A stretch of 64,000 nt of DNA, from positions 2,480,001 through 2,544,000 of the forward strand of contig NZ_CP075188.1 of NCBI RefSeq assembly GCF_020510525.1, in the 5' to 3' direction. The notes beneath the pieces are model-generated. The model had not been told where the DNA came from, did not search any database, and worked only from the letters and a program-made list of their open reading frames with translations. This document shows, piece by piece, positions 37,101 through 45,479 of the stretch. Every line of letters starts with the position of its first letter. The stretch's first letter is position 1. A program made the position numbers and the translations under genes. This DNA comes from Quatrionicoccus australiensis (GTDB lineage: Bacteria > Pseudomonadota > Gammaproteobacteria > Burkholderiales > Rhodocyclaceae).

Positions 37101-37265
37101 TTACAAGTCGGTTTGCTGCTGACTGGCCTGCAGGCGGGCCAGCGCTTCACGTGCAGGATCGCGTCCCTGCTGCGTCGCGGGAACGGCAACGCAGCGCGGC
37201 ACGACGACGCGCACGACAGGCGGCAGATGGGGCACGACGGGAATCGGCTGCTGGTTGATGTTCAT
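37101..37265 (-). CDS. Possible small protein, 54 residues
   Basis: Minus-strand frame starting MNINQQPIPVVPHLPPVVRV and ending QASQQQTDL. It is rich in proline and valine at the N-terminus and has a charged helical C-terminal half (REALARLQASQQQ). A GGAG ribosome site lies about 9 bp before the ATG, and codon third positions look GC-rich as in real genes nearby. It is convergent with the response regulator gene. No family recognised. Confidence 0.4.
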   Translation of the reverse strand: MNINQQPIPVVPHLPPVVRVVVPRCVAVPATQQGRDPAREALARLQASQQQTDL

Positions 37266-37428
37266 GATGTCTCGCTCCGCAAATCGCGAATCGAATCGCG
37301 CGGTTCGGCGCTTCTTGGCGGCGCCTGGAAAAGAACGCCAGATTACGCCGACCAGGTTACAGATTAACGAAACAACGATGACGGAGTTCTACCAATTATT
37401 GATAAGCAAATCCTCCCGACGGGCGTAT

Positions 37429-37503
37429 CCATCCACCTACGCAATCTAACGTATTCCGCCAAAACCGCCCGCTCCTTAATCTGGCGCTGCACTGCAACAA
37501 CGC
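37429..37503 (+). promoter_or_regulatory. urtA upstream element (shared with urtB)
   Basis: Contains the blocks ACGCAAT-N4-CGTATTCC-N19-TAATCTGGCGCTGCACTGCAACAA. The same blocks at the same internal spacing occur before urtB (40205-40284). The last block ends about 36 bp before the urtA ATG. Likely promoter plus activator site. Confidence 0.6.
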
Positions 37504-37536
37504 AGTAAGACCAGACCCCCAAACCGAGGAGCTTCC

Positions 37537-38799
37537 ATGAGCAACCGTCGCAACTTCATCAAGGCAACCGTACTCTCCGCCGCCCTGGCTTCCATTGGCA
37601 TGACGGCTCACGCCGCCGACACCATCAAGGTCGGCGTCCTGCATTCCCTGTCCGGCACCATGGCCATTTCCGAGACTGCGCTCAAGGAAACCGTGCTGAT
37701 GACCATCGACGAAATCAACAAGTCCGGCGGCGTGCTCGGCAAGAAGCTCGAGCCAGTCGTCGTCGACCCGGCCTCCAACTGGCCGCTGTTCGCCGAAAAG
37801 GCCCGCCAGCTGCTGACCAAGGACAAGGTCGCCGTCACCTTCGGCTGCTGGACCTCGGTGTCACGCAAGTCGGTGCTGCCGGTTTACAAGGAACTGAACG
37901 GCCTGCTCTTCTACCCGGTCCAGTACGAAGGTGAAGAGCTTGAAAAGAACGTCTTCTACACCGGCGCCGCCCCCAACCAGCAAGCCATTCCGGCCGTCGA
38001 ATACCTGATGTCCAAGGACGGCGGCGAAGCCAAGCGCTTCGTGCTGCTCGGCACCGACTACGTCTATCCGCGCACCACCAACAAGATCCTGCGCGCCTTC
38101 CTGAAGTCCAAGGGCGTGGCTGACGCCGACATCATGGAAGACTACACGCCGTTCGGCCACAGCGATTACCAGACCATCATCGCCAAGATCAAGAAGTTCG
38201 CCTCCGAAGGCAAGAAGACCGCCGTGGTTTCGACCATCAACGGTGACTCCAACGTGCCTTTCTACAAGGAACTGGGCAACGCCGGCCTGAAGGCCACCGA
38301 TGTGCCGGTCGTCGCCTTCTCGGTTGGTGAAGAGGAACTGCGCGGCGTCGATACCAAGCCGCTGGTCGGCCACCTGGCTTCGTGGAACTACTTCATGTCG
38401 CTGAAGAACCCGGAAAACGACAAGTTCGTGAAGATGTACCGCGACTGGGCCAAGAAGGCCAAGCTGCCGAACGCCGACAAGGTCGTGACGAATGACCCGA
38501 TGGAAGCCACCTACATCGGCATCCACATGTGGAAGCAGGCCGTCGAGAAGGCCAAGTCCACCGACACCGACAAGGTCATCGCCGCCATGGCCGGCCAGAC
38601 CTTCAAGGCACCGTCCGGCATCGTTTCCAAGATGGACGAGAAGAACCACCACCTGCACAAGTCGGTATTCATCGGCGAAGTGAAGGCCGATGGCCAGTTC
38701 AACGTCGTCTGGAAGACGCCCGGCCCGGTCAAGGCCCAGCCGTGGAGCCCGTTCATCGCCGGCAACGACAAGAAGAAGGACGAGCCGGAAATGAAGTAA
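37537..38799 (+). CDS. urtA: Urea ABC transporter, periplasmic substrate-binding protein
   Basis: 420 residues. Starts MSNRRNFIKATVLSAALASI, a twin-arginine-type signal (RRNFIK) ending AHAAD. The mature protein is a branched-chain-amino-acid-type binding protein (IKVGVLHSLSGTMAISETAL; FGCWTSVSRKSVLPVYKELN; LLFYPVQYEGEE), a pattern typical of UrtA. It captures urea or short amides for UrtBCDE. A hairpin follows its stop, so urtA may be made in excess of the membrane parts. Confidence 0.95.
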   Translation: MSNRRNFIKATVLSAALASIGMTAHAADTIKVGVLHSLSGTMAISETALKETVLMTIDEINKSGGVLGKKLEPVVVDPASNWPLFAEKARQLLTKDKVAVTFGCWTSVSRKSVLPVYKELNGLLFYPVQYEGEELEKNVFYTGAAPNQQAIPAVEYLMSKDGGEAKRFVLLGTDYVYPRTTNKILRAFLKSKGVADADIMEDYTPFGHSDYQTIIAKIKKFASEGKKTAVVSTINGDSNVPFYKELGNAGLKATDVPVVAFSVGEEELRGVDTKPLVGHLASWNYFMSLKNPENDKFVKMYRDWAKKAKLPNADKVVTNDPMEATYIGIHMWKQAVEKAKSTDTDKVIAAMAGQTFKAPSGIVSKMDEKNHHLHKSVFIGEVKADGQFNVVWKTPGPVKAQPWSPFIAGNDKKKDEPEMK

Positions 38800-38823
38800 T
38801 CCGGCGCTACTGTCAGTCGCAGA

Positions 38824-38846
38824 AACGGGGGCCTCGGCCTCCGTTT
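38824..38846 (+). terminator. Hairpin terminator after urtA
   Basis: ACGGGGGC-CTCG-GCCTCCGT with one G-T pair, followed by TTT, 25 bp after the urtA stop. It probably separates urtA from the rest of the urt genes. Confidence 0.65.
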
Positions 38847-39062
38847 TACGTTCCGGGGAAAGATTTCTAAAGGCTCTTTAGTGCCCATAGCGGTAGTTGC
38901 CAGCCTGCAGAAGCGAACAGTAAGGAACGTGAAGTGACCGGCGACTTACCTCAGGAGGCCGCGCAGCGAGCAGCCTTTGTAAGGCCTCTGTGTCAAACAA
39001 TAAGTAAGACCTTTGAGAGCTGCTTGCTCAGCCCATGGGATGAATCTCGCGACTTCACCGGT

Positions 39063-39920
39063 TCAACGCCACTTTTCGCACTTCCGCTTTCGAGCCTCAA
39101 GGAGATCACCAATCTCCTGTTCAACACCCTCTCTCCGATACTGCTGCCCATCAAATTTCAGCAGTCCCCCAGACACTATCTCATCCTTTATTTCCGGGAG
39201 GTTGTACACGGATGAAGAAAGGGTTGCCCGGATCGCGAGGTCTTGGTAGCCATTGCTTGACGTCGAAGCGACCGACAGCGTTAAGGACGCATCGTGCACC
39301 GCACCCTTTGACTCTTCTTGAGAACAGCAGACACATCCTTTGAAGAACTGGCGCTCTGATCGATACATATCAAAGCCGGATAGCACGGGCTGCAGCACAG
39401 CCCCCTGTTCCTGAAAAAGCCACAAAGTATCACCTGATGCGCCATCCCACGCACAGCCCGGTCGCACAATATCCATTCGGACGCCGATCGCCCTCACGCC
39501 ATTTTTTAGGTCATTGCGGGCCGTATCAATAGCAAGGGAGCCATGCCAAAAGGCATTTGTACCCCCATCTTCCTGCAACATTGAAGTGTGCAGCGACAAG
39601 AGGCGCCGCTGCGCCTGATCCACTAATGCCACCACAAAGCCGACATCCCTCGCTTCGAACTCCGCAGGGGCCTTGTTCGGTACGAAGAACGTCGCCACGA
39701 CAACCTGATTCGAATGACCAGGCCTCTCCTTGCAGACCAGAGCCAACTCGGTCCACTCATGCTGGCTCTTGCGATTCAGTCCTTCAAAGGTAATTTTCTG
39801 ATGATCGCCGAATACGTCGGCAAGAAGTTCCCGGTCACATCTTGTTTGATCCCCACTCTGAGACCATACCAGTGAACTAGAAGCCAGCAGGATGGGCAAC
39901 AGCAGGATTTTCTTGAGCAT
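39063..39920 (-). CDS. Exported hypothetical protein inserted between urtA and urtB
   Basis: 285 residues from MLKKILLLPILLASSSLVWS, a clear signal peptide with cleavage near WSQ, so periplasmic or secreted. The body has six or more cysteines (including KGCVCCSQEE) and no membrane segment. I do not recognise the family. It is opposite in direction to the urt genes and more AT-rich, so it was probably inserted. An in-frame ATG nine residues upstream (39947) is possible but gives a poorer signal peptide. Confidence 0.7.
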   Translation of the reverse strand: MLKKILLLPILLASSSLVWSQSGDQTRCDRELLADVFGDHQKITFEGLNRKSQHEWTELALVCKERPGHSNQVVVATFFVPNKAPAEFEARDVGFVVALVDQAQRRLLSLHTSMLQEDGGTNAFWHGSLAIDTARNDLKNGVRAIGVRMDIVRPGCAWDGASGDTLWLFQEQGAVLQPVLSGFDMYRSERQFFKGCVCCSQEESKGAVHDASLTLSVASTSSNGYQDLAIRATLSSSVYNLPEIKDEIVSGGLLKFDGQQYRREGVEQEIGDLLEARKRKCEKWR

Positions 39921-40298
39921 TGTGTGGGGCAGGTTCAGAAGCAGCATTAATTAGTCATATCCATTGTTCGGATGACTCCAAGGCGAATGTACGGGATTTT
40001 TGACGCATGGTAGGTCTGATGTTTATTCAGACCCAGAAGCATCCGCATTATTGCAACAATACGGACACGATTGGATCGCAGGTAAGATTTTCAATGACAT
40101 GGAGATTGTCCAATGCCGATCTCCTTATCACTTAGCAATCATACGGACAGAGCCAAGGTCCGCTATGCGGAGCGAACTTGATGGACCGCTCATGACCGAC
40201 TTGAGCCATCCTCCCCCCTACGCAATTCGCCGTATTCCTGATCCGCCGTCCCGTCCGTAATCTGTCGCTGCACCGCAACAATTGCGAACGGAACGTTG
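39921..40298. other. Spacer between exported hypothetical gene and urtB
   Basis: About 380 bp, AT-rich up to about 40190. It holds a small hairpin (GGTCTGA...TTCAGACC around 40013-40034), a non-ATG open frame that I do not believe, and the urtA-like upstream element at 40205-40284. Confidence 0.5.
40205..40284 (+). promoter_or_regulatory. urtB upstream element (shared with urtA)
   Basis: ACGCAAT-N4-CGTATTCC-N19-TAATCTGTCGCTGCACCGCAACAA, ungapped match to the urtA element: about 47 of 64 positions by my count, and 22 of 24 in the last block. It ends about 18 bp before the urtB ATG, so urtBCD probably has its own promoter. Confidence 0.6.
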
Positions 40299-41876
40299 AT
40301 GACCAAAATCCTTTTCACTCTCCTGCTCTGCGCCGGCACGCTGCCGGCCTGGGCTGCGCTGGACCCGGCGCAGGTTCGCCAGCTGGCGGCCGAGGACTCC
40401 AGCGAAAAAGTCGCCGCCATCCGGCAACTGACCCAGACCGCCGACCCGGACGCCGTGCGCGTCCTCAAGGCCATGGCCGAAGACAGCCTGTTCCTGGCCG
40501 GCGACAAGGTCGTCATCATTGAAGGCGACAAGGCGTTCGACGGCGCCACCGGCGAGATGGTCAAAATGCCGGCCAGCCCGGAGTCGCCAACGGTCAACAA
40601 CCGGATTCGCGGCGAATTGGCCAGCGCGCTGGCCGCGCTCAAGCTGTTCGATGCCGATGCCGGCGTCCGCCTCGCCTCGGCCCAGAAACTGCAAAGCCAG
40701 GTGACACCGGAAATGGCGCCGCTGCTGGCGCGGGCGCTGGAGAAGGAAAGCGACGCCGAGATCAAGGCGCTGCTCACCCTGGCCTACGCCCAGGCCAATC
40801 TCGCCAACGCCGACCCGGCCGCCCGCCTCGCCGCGGTCAAGGCGCTGGCCGAAACCTCGTCGCCCACCATCAAGAGCGTCCTGCTGCCGCTTACCGAAAA
40901 GGCCGGCGAGCCCGACGACAAGGTGCGCTACGAAGCCATCGCCGCGGTCAAGGCCATCGACAGCCGGCTGGCCATCGCCGAGAACGTCGGCCGCGCCTTC
41001 TCCGGCCTGTCGCTCGGCAGCATCCTGCTGCTCGGCGCGCTCGGCCTGGCCATCACCTACGGCGTCATGGGCATCATCAACATGGCGCACGGCGAGCTGC
41101 TGATGGTCGGCGCCTACGCCACCTACGGCATGCAGACGCTGTTCCGCGCCTACTTTCCGGAAGCCATCGACTGGTACCTGCCGGCCGCCATCCCGGTCGC
41201 CTTCTTCGCCGCCGCGCTGGTCGGCGTGATCATGGAACGCACCGTCATCCGCTGGCTCTACGGCCGCACGCTGGAAACCCTGCTCGCCACCTGGGGCCTG
41301 TCGCTGGTGCTGATCCAGTCGGCGCGCGTGCTGTTCGGCGCTCAAAACGTCGAAGTGTCGAACCCGAGCTGGATGTCGGGCGGCATCGAAATCATGCCCA
41401 ACCTGATCCTGCCGTGGAACCGCATCATCATCGTCGGCTTTGCGATGTTCGTCCTCTTCCTCGTCTGGGTGCTGATGAACAAGACGCGCCTCGGCATGTT
41501 TGTCCGCGCCGTGACGCAGAACCGCCCGATGGCCGGCTGCGTTGGCGTGCCGACTTCGCGCATCGACACCATGGCCTTCGCGCTCGGCGCCGGCATCGCC
41601 GGGCTGGGCGGCGTCGCGCTGTCGCAGATTTCCAATGTCGGTCCGGACATGGGCCAGGGCTACATCGTCGATTCCTTCATGGTCGTCGTTGTCGGCGGTG
41701 TCGGGCAACTCGCCGGCGCGGTCTGGGCGGCGCTCGGCCTGGGCATCTTCTCGAAACTGCTCGAAGGCTGGGCCGGGGCGGTCATCGCCAAGATCAGCAT
41801 CCTCGTCTGCATCATCATCTTCATCCAGAAACGGCCGCAGGGCATCTTCGCCCTCAAGGGTCGCTTCGTCGAGTAA
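40299..41876 (+). CDS. urtB: Urea ABC transporter permease UrtB
   Basis: 525 residues from MTKILFTLLLCAGTLPAWA, a signal peptide. As is usual for UrtB, a periplasmic alpha-helical, HEAT-like domain (about 20-230, repeated ALAALKLFDADAGVRLA-type helices) precedes the LivH-like permease (about 235-525; LGLAITYGVMGIINMAHGEL, VSNPSWMSGGIEIMP). It pairs with UrtC in the inner membrane. An adjacent in-frame TTG was not used. Confidence 0.95.
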   Translation: MTKILFTLLLCAGTLPAWAALDPAQVRQLAAEDSSEKVAAIRQLTQTADPDAVRVLKAMAEDSLFLAGDKVVIIEGDKAFDGATGEMVKMPASPESPTVNNRIRGELASALAALKLFDADAGVRLASAQKLQSQVTPEMAPLLARALEKESDAEIKALLTLAYAQANLANADPAARLAAVKALAETSSPTIKSVLLPLTEKAGEPDDKVRYEAIAAVKAIDSRLAIAENVGRAFSGLSLGSILLLGALGLAITYGVMGIINMAHGELLMVGAYATYGMQTLFRAYFPEAIDWYLPAAIPVAFFAAALVGVIMERTVIRWLYGRTLETLLATWGLSLVLIQSARVLFGAQNVEVSNPSWMSGGIEIMPNLILPWNRIIIVGFAMFVLFLVWVLMNKTRLGMFVRAVTQNRPMAGCVGVPTSRIDTMAFALGAGIAGLGGVALSQISNVGPDMGQGYIVDSFMVVVVGGVGQLAGAVWAALGLGIFSKLLEGWAGAVIAKISILVCIIIFIQKRPQGIFALKGRFVE

Positions 41877-41921
41877 GGCTGAAAACGTCATGAACACGCG
41901 CAACACCTCAACCCCCCCCTG

Positions 41922-41992
41922 CCCCCCCTTGTCAGGGGGGGAGTGCGCCGGCGGTGAATTGACCACCTCACCCTCCCCTGACAAGGGGAGGG
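41922..41992. repeat. Pair of inverted GC-rich hairpins in the urtB-urtC spacer
   Basis: CCCCCCCTTGTCAGGGGGGG (41922-41941) and CCCTCCCCTGACAAGGGGAGGG (41971-41992) share the core CCCCTTGTCAGGGG in opposite orientation, like a REP doublet. They lie in a 161-bp spacer where other bacteria have urtB and urtC almost touching. They may stabilise the upstream mRNA or reduce downstream expression. Confidence 0.65.
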
Positions 41993-42037
41993 CCGGGGAG
42001 GGGTTTGCCTTTCACCTCACCCTCACCCGGAGCTACC

Positions 42038-43162
42038 ATGCGTAAGCCCCTCACCCTCCGCATCCTGTCCTCCCTCGACAAAAAGAGCTGGATCACCCTC
42101 GGCATCTTCCTCGCCCTCGCGCTAGTCGTCGTCCCGGTCCTCCACCTCAACTTCCCGGAAGACAGCGCGTTCCACGTCTCAACCTACGCCATCACGCTGA
42201 TCGGCAAGATCATGTGCTACGCGCTGGTCGCCGTGGCGATGGACCTGATCTGGGGCTACGGCGGCATCCTGTCGCTCGGCCACGGGCTGTTCTTCGCGCT
42301 CGGCGGCTACGCCTTCGGCATGTACCTGATGCGCCAGATCGGCCGCGACGGCAGCTACGGCGCCGACCTGCCGGACTTCATGGTCTTCCTCGACTGGAAG
42401 GAACTGCCCTGGTTCTGGCTCGGTAGCGACAGCTTCGGCTGGGTCGCCTTCCTGGTCATGGCGGTGCCGGCCGTCGTCGCCTTCGTCTTCGGCTACTTCG
42501 CCTTCCGCTCGCGCATCAAGGGCGTCTATTTCTCGATCATCACCCAGGCCCTGACCTACGCCGCGATGCTGCTCTTCTTCCGCAACGAAACCGGCTTCGG
42601 CGGCAACAACGGTTTCACCGACTTCAAACGCTTGCTCGGCTACACGATCACCTCATCGGAAACCCGGCTGGTGCTGTTCGGCCTGACCGCCATCGCCCTC
42701 GCGCTGACCCTGCTCTTCGCCGCCTGGCTGGTCAAATCCAAGTTCGGCCGCGTGTTGACCGCCATCCGCGATGCCGAAAGCCGCGTCATGTTCATCGGCT
42801 ACAACCCGCTCTGGTACAAGCTCACGATCTGGGTCATCTCGGCCGTGCTGTGCGGCATCGCCGGCGCACTCTACGTGCCGCAGGTCGGCATCATCAACCC
42901 GTCCGAAATGTCGCCCGGCAATTCCATCGAAATCGCCATCTGGGTCGCGGTCGGCGGGCGCGGCACGCTGATCGGGCCGATCATCGGCGCCTTCGTCGTC
43001 AATCTCGCCAAGAGCTGGTTCACCGTCAGCTTCCCCGAATACTGGCTGTTCTTCCTCGGCCTGCTGTTCATCGTCGTGACGCTGATGCTGCCGCAAGGCC
43101 TGGTTGGCCTGTGGAAGAAATTGATGGAAAAGTACGAAAGCCGCAAAGGAGCCGCCGCATGA
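42038..43162 (+). CDS. urtC: Urea ABC transporter permease UrtC
   Basis: 374 residues, LivM-like with about nine membrane segments (LIWGYGGILSLGHGLFFALG; GNNGFTDF; IPGNSIEIAIWVAVGGRGTL-type EAA loop region). The ATG at 42038 has a GGAG ribosome site 5 bp upstream; an upstream in-frame TTG would start inside the hairpin region. Overlaps urtD by 4 bp. Confidence 0.95.
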   Translation: MRKPLTLRILSSLDKKSWITLGIFLALALVVVPVLHLNFPEDSAFHVSTYAITLIGKIMCYALVAVAMDLIWGYGGILSLGHGLFFALGGYAFGMYLMRQIGRDGSYGADLPDFMVFLDWKELPWFWLGSDSFGWVAFLVMAVPAVVAFVFGYFAFRSRIKGVYFSIITQALTYAAMLLFFRNETGFGGNNGFTDFKRLLGYTITSSETRLVLFGLTAIALALTLLFAAWLVKSKFGRVLTAIRDAESRVMFIGYNPLWYKLTIWVISAVLCGIAGALYVPQVGIINPSEMSPGNSIEIAIWVAVGGRGTLIGPIIGAFVVNLAKSWFTVSFPEYWLFFLGLLFIVVTLMLPQGLVGLWKKLMEKYESRKGAAA

Positions 43163-43992
43163 ACACCCTCGAAACCTGGCAAGACGACCGCCCCGAGGGC
43201 AGCGACGGCGCCGACCAGATGGGCCACGTCGTCACCGGCGAGCTCGACCTGTCGCACGGCGTCGCCCTCTACCTCGAAGACATCACCGTCAGCTTCGACG
43301 GCTTCAAGGCGCTCAACAACCTCAACCTTGAAATCAACGCCGGCGAACTGCGCTGCATCATCGGCCCGAACGGCGCCGGCAAGACGACGATGATGGACGT
43401 CATCACCGGCAAGACGAGGCCCGATTCCGGCAAGGCCTTCTTCGGCCAGTCCATCGACCTGACCCGCCTGACCGAACCGGAAATTGCCCACATCGGCATC
43501 GGCCGCAAGTTCCAGAAACCGACCATCTTCGAGCAGCACACCGTCTTCGAGAACCTCGAACTGGCGATGAAAACCGACAAGCGGGTGTGGAAAAGCCTGA
43601 TGGCCTGGCTGGCCGGAGACGAGCGGGATCGCATCGCCGAAACCCTGCGCCTGATCCGGCTGGACAAGGAAGCGGATCGGCAGGCTGGACTGTTGTCGCA
43701 TGGGCAAAAGCAGTGGCTGGAGATCGGCATGCTGCTGATGCAGGAACCGAAGCTGTTGCTGCTGGATGAACCCGTTGCCGGCATGACCGATGACGAGACG
43801 ATGCGGACCGCGGAGTTGTTTGTTTCGCTGGCTGGCAAGCATTCGCTGGTTGTTGTCGAGCATGACATGGCGTTTGTCGAGAAGCTGGGCGGGCTGGTGA
43901 CTGTGCTGCACGAAGGCTCGGTGCTGGCCGAGGGCGATCTGGCGACGGTGCAGAATGATCAGCGGGTGATTGAGGTTTATCTTGGACGCTGA
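43159..43992 (+). CDS. urtD: Urea ABC transporter ATP-binding protein UrtD
   Basis: 277 residues. Walker A IIGPNGAGKTTMMDVITGKT, signature region LLSHGQKQWLEIGMLLM and Walker B LLLLDEPVAGMTDDE, with the H-loop VVVEHDMAFVE. An N-terminal extension of about 35 residues precedes the ABC core, as is common in UrtD. It pairs with UrtE but is separated from it by 764 bp holding a palindromic repeat. Confidence 0.95.
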   Translation: MNTLETWQDDRPEGSDGADQMGHVVTGELDLSHGVALYLEDITVSFDGFKALNNLNLEINAGELRCIIGPNGAGKTTMMDVITGKTRPDSGKAFFGQSIDLTRLTEPEIAHIGIGRKFQKPTIFEQHTVFENLELAMKTDKRVWKSLMAWLAGDERDRIAETLRLIRLDKEADRQAGLLSHGQKQWLEIGMLLMQEPKLLLLDEPVAGMTDDETMRTAELFVSLAGKHSLVVVEHDMAFVEKLGGLVTVLHEGSVLAEGDLATVQNDQRVIEVYLGR

Positions 43993-44132
43993 GGGGTTTT
44001 TGCCGTTTTCGACCGGTCGACCGATGGAAATGGCCGGTTTTGCCATGTCGTTCCGGCGATTCGGATTTCGCGATGGTTCGCCCTTGCGGGGCGTCTCGCT
44101 TGCGGACGTTGCGGCTCTTGTTTCGCGTGATG

Positions 44133-44666
44133 GTTCCGCCTTGCGGGCGGGCGTACTTTCTTTTGCTTCGCCAAAAGAAAGTAGCCAAAGAAAAGGCGAC
44201 CCCAGGGTCGGCGCCGGCTTCGCCGGTCCCTTGCGCTACTCGAAACCGGCGGGGGCTGCGGAACTCGGGGCTACGCCCCTCAGACAGTCCTCGCCCTCTT
44301 TCCGCCGTTTTCTGCGTTGCTCAGCGCCTCTCATGGGGCCCCCAAAAACGTCACGAAACGACGGCTCTGCCCAGGAACAGAAAATGCCGCTTTTTAGCGG
44401 TCGACCGCTAAAAACGACCAAAAACCATCTCCACCGGTTCGGCGGCGACGCCTTTCGGATCCCCCTGGGAGGCGCTGAGCAACGCAGGCTGGCCGGGGGT
44501 TTCGGCTTGCGTCTGTCCGAGCCGCAGGCGAGTTTAGCAAGCCGCCCGGACAGCCGAGTAGCGCAAGGGACCGGGCAACGCCCGGCGCCGACCCGGGGGT
44601 CGCCTTTTCTTTGGCTACTTTCTTTTGGCGAAGCAAAAGAAAGTACGCCCGCCCGCAAGGCGGAAC
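44133..44666. repeat. Long imperfect palindromic repeat element, copy 2
   Basis: About 534 bp between urtD and urtE. The outer 110 bp at each end (44133-44242 and 44555-44666) are near-perfect inverted repeats starting GTTCCGCCTTGCGGGCGGGC and themselves containing the hairpin CTTTTGCTTCGCCAAAAG. Pairing continues inward imperfectly (e.g. CTGCGTTGCTCAGCGCCTC on both sides) to the centre TTTTTAGCGGTCGACCGCTAAAAA at about 44391-44414. Copy 1 is at 1921-2457. A partial further end (GATGGTTCGCCCTTGCGGGGCGTCT) lies just outside at about 44072. The rest of the 764-bp gap shows nothing else. Confidence 0.88.
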
Positions 44667-44756
44667 CCCAACGTAAAACGAGCACAAACCCCACCGTAGC
44701 CGAGACTACAAGCAAAAAACCACGCGAACAAAATACCTGAGCCGGAGAACCCCACC

Positions 44757-45449
44757 ATGCTGAAAATCGACACCCTAAACCAAGCCTATGGCGGCAGCCA
44801 CATCCTCCGTGGCCTCTCCTTCGAGGTCAAAACCGGCGAAGTCACCACCCTCCTCGGCCGCAATGGCGTCGGCAAGACGACGCTGCTCAAATCGCTAATG
44901 GGCCTGGTCAAGACCAAATCCGGCAGCATCACTTTCGACGGCAAGGACATCACGAACCTGCCACCGCACGAGCGCGTCAAGGCCGGCATCGGCTACGTGC
45001 CGCAGGGCCGCGAGATCTTCCCGCGCCTGACCGTCGAGGAAAACCTGCTCATGGGCCTCGCCACCAAGCCGGGCGGCACGAAGATTCCCGAGCGCATTTT
45101 CGAGATGTTCCCGGTTCTCAAGCAGATGATGCACCGCCGCGGCGGCGACCTTTCCGGCGGCCAGCAGCAACAGCTCGCCATCGGCCGCGCCCTGGCCATG
45201 GGTCCGAAACTGCTCATCCTCGACGAACCGACCGAAGGCATCCAGCCGTCGATCATCAAGGACATCGAACGCGCCATCCGCATGCTCGCCGCCACCGGCG
45301 AAATGGCGATTCTGCTGGTCGAGCAGTATTACGATTTTGCCGAAGCCCTGGCCGACCAGTACCTGCTGATGGAACGCGGCGAATTCATCATGCGCGGCCG
45401 CGGTGAAACCATGCCGCAGGACGGCGTGCGCCAGGCTTTGGCGGTCTAA
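44757..45449 (+). CDS. urtE: Urea ABC transporter ATP-binding protein UrtE
   Basis: 230 residues. Walker A LLGRNGVGKTTLLKSLMG, signature DLSGGQQQQLAIGRAL and Walker B LLILDEPTEGIQPS; LivF-like. A GGAG ribosome site precedes the ATG. The palindromic repeat upstream would form a very long RNA hairpin in any transcript reaching from urtD, so expression of urtE relative to urtD is uncertain. Confidence 0.95.
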   Translation: MLKIDTLNQAYGGSHILRGLSFEVKTGEVTTLLGRNGVGKTTLLKSLMGLVKTKSGSITFDGKDITNLPPHERVKAGIGYVPQGREIFPRLTVEENLLMGLATKPGGTKIPERIFEMFPVLKQMMHRRGGDLSGGQQQQLAIGRALAMGPKLLILDEPTEGIQPSIIKDIERAIRMLAATGEMAILLVEQYYDFAEALADQYLLMERGEFIMRGRGETMPQDGVRQALAV

Positions 45450-45479
45450 GTCGGGAGAGTGGCCGCTATCGACCCAGCA

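Larger units (their letters stand above)
37095..37536. other. Spacer between the response regulator and urtA
   Basis: 442 bp. It holds a short minus-strand reading frame (37101-37265), an AT-richer stretch around 37360-37410, the upstream element shared with urtB (37429-37503) and a good urtA ribosome site (GAGGAG, 5 bp before ATG). The urtA promoter must lie here, but I see no clear sigma-70 boxes; a TGGC...TGCA pair at 37482-37496 has the wrong spacing for sigma-54. Confidence 0.5.

Noticed and set aside
37482..37496. Sigma-54-like TGGCGCTGCACTGCA before urtA
   Set aside because: The GG and GC dinucleotides are 9 rather than 10 bases apart, and the GG is missing in the otherwise similar urtB element.
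40000..40260. 86-codon frame upstream of urtB
   Set aside because: Begins with a non-ATG codon, has no ribosome site, and runs through the urtB upstream element.
41891..42045. Frame starting ATGAACACGCGCAAC after urtB
   Set aside because: It reads straight through the two GC-rich hairpins with a proline/glycine-rich product; most likely a by-product of the repeat.
43970..44740. Open frames of 97-256 codons across palindromic copy 2
   Set aside because: Same reasoning as copy 1; the frame on the plus strand begins inside urtD and reads through both arms of the palindrome.
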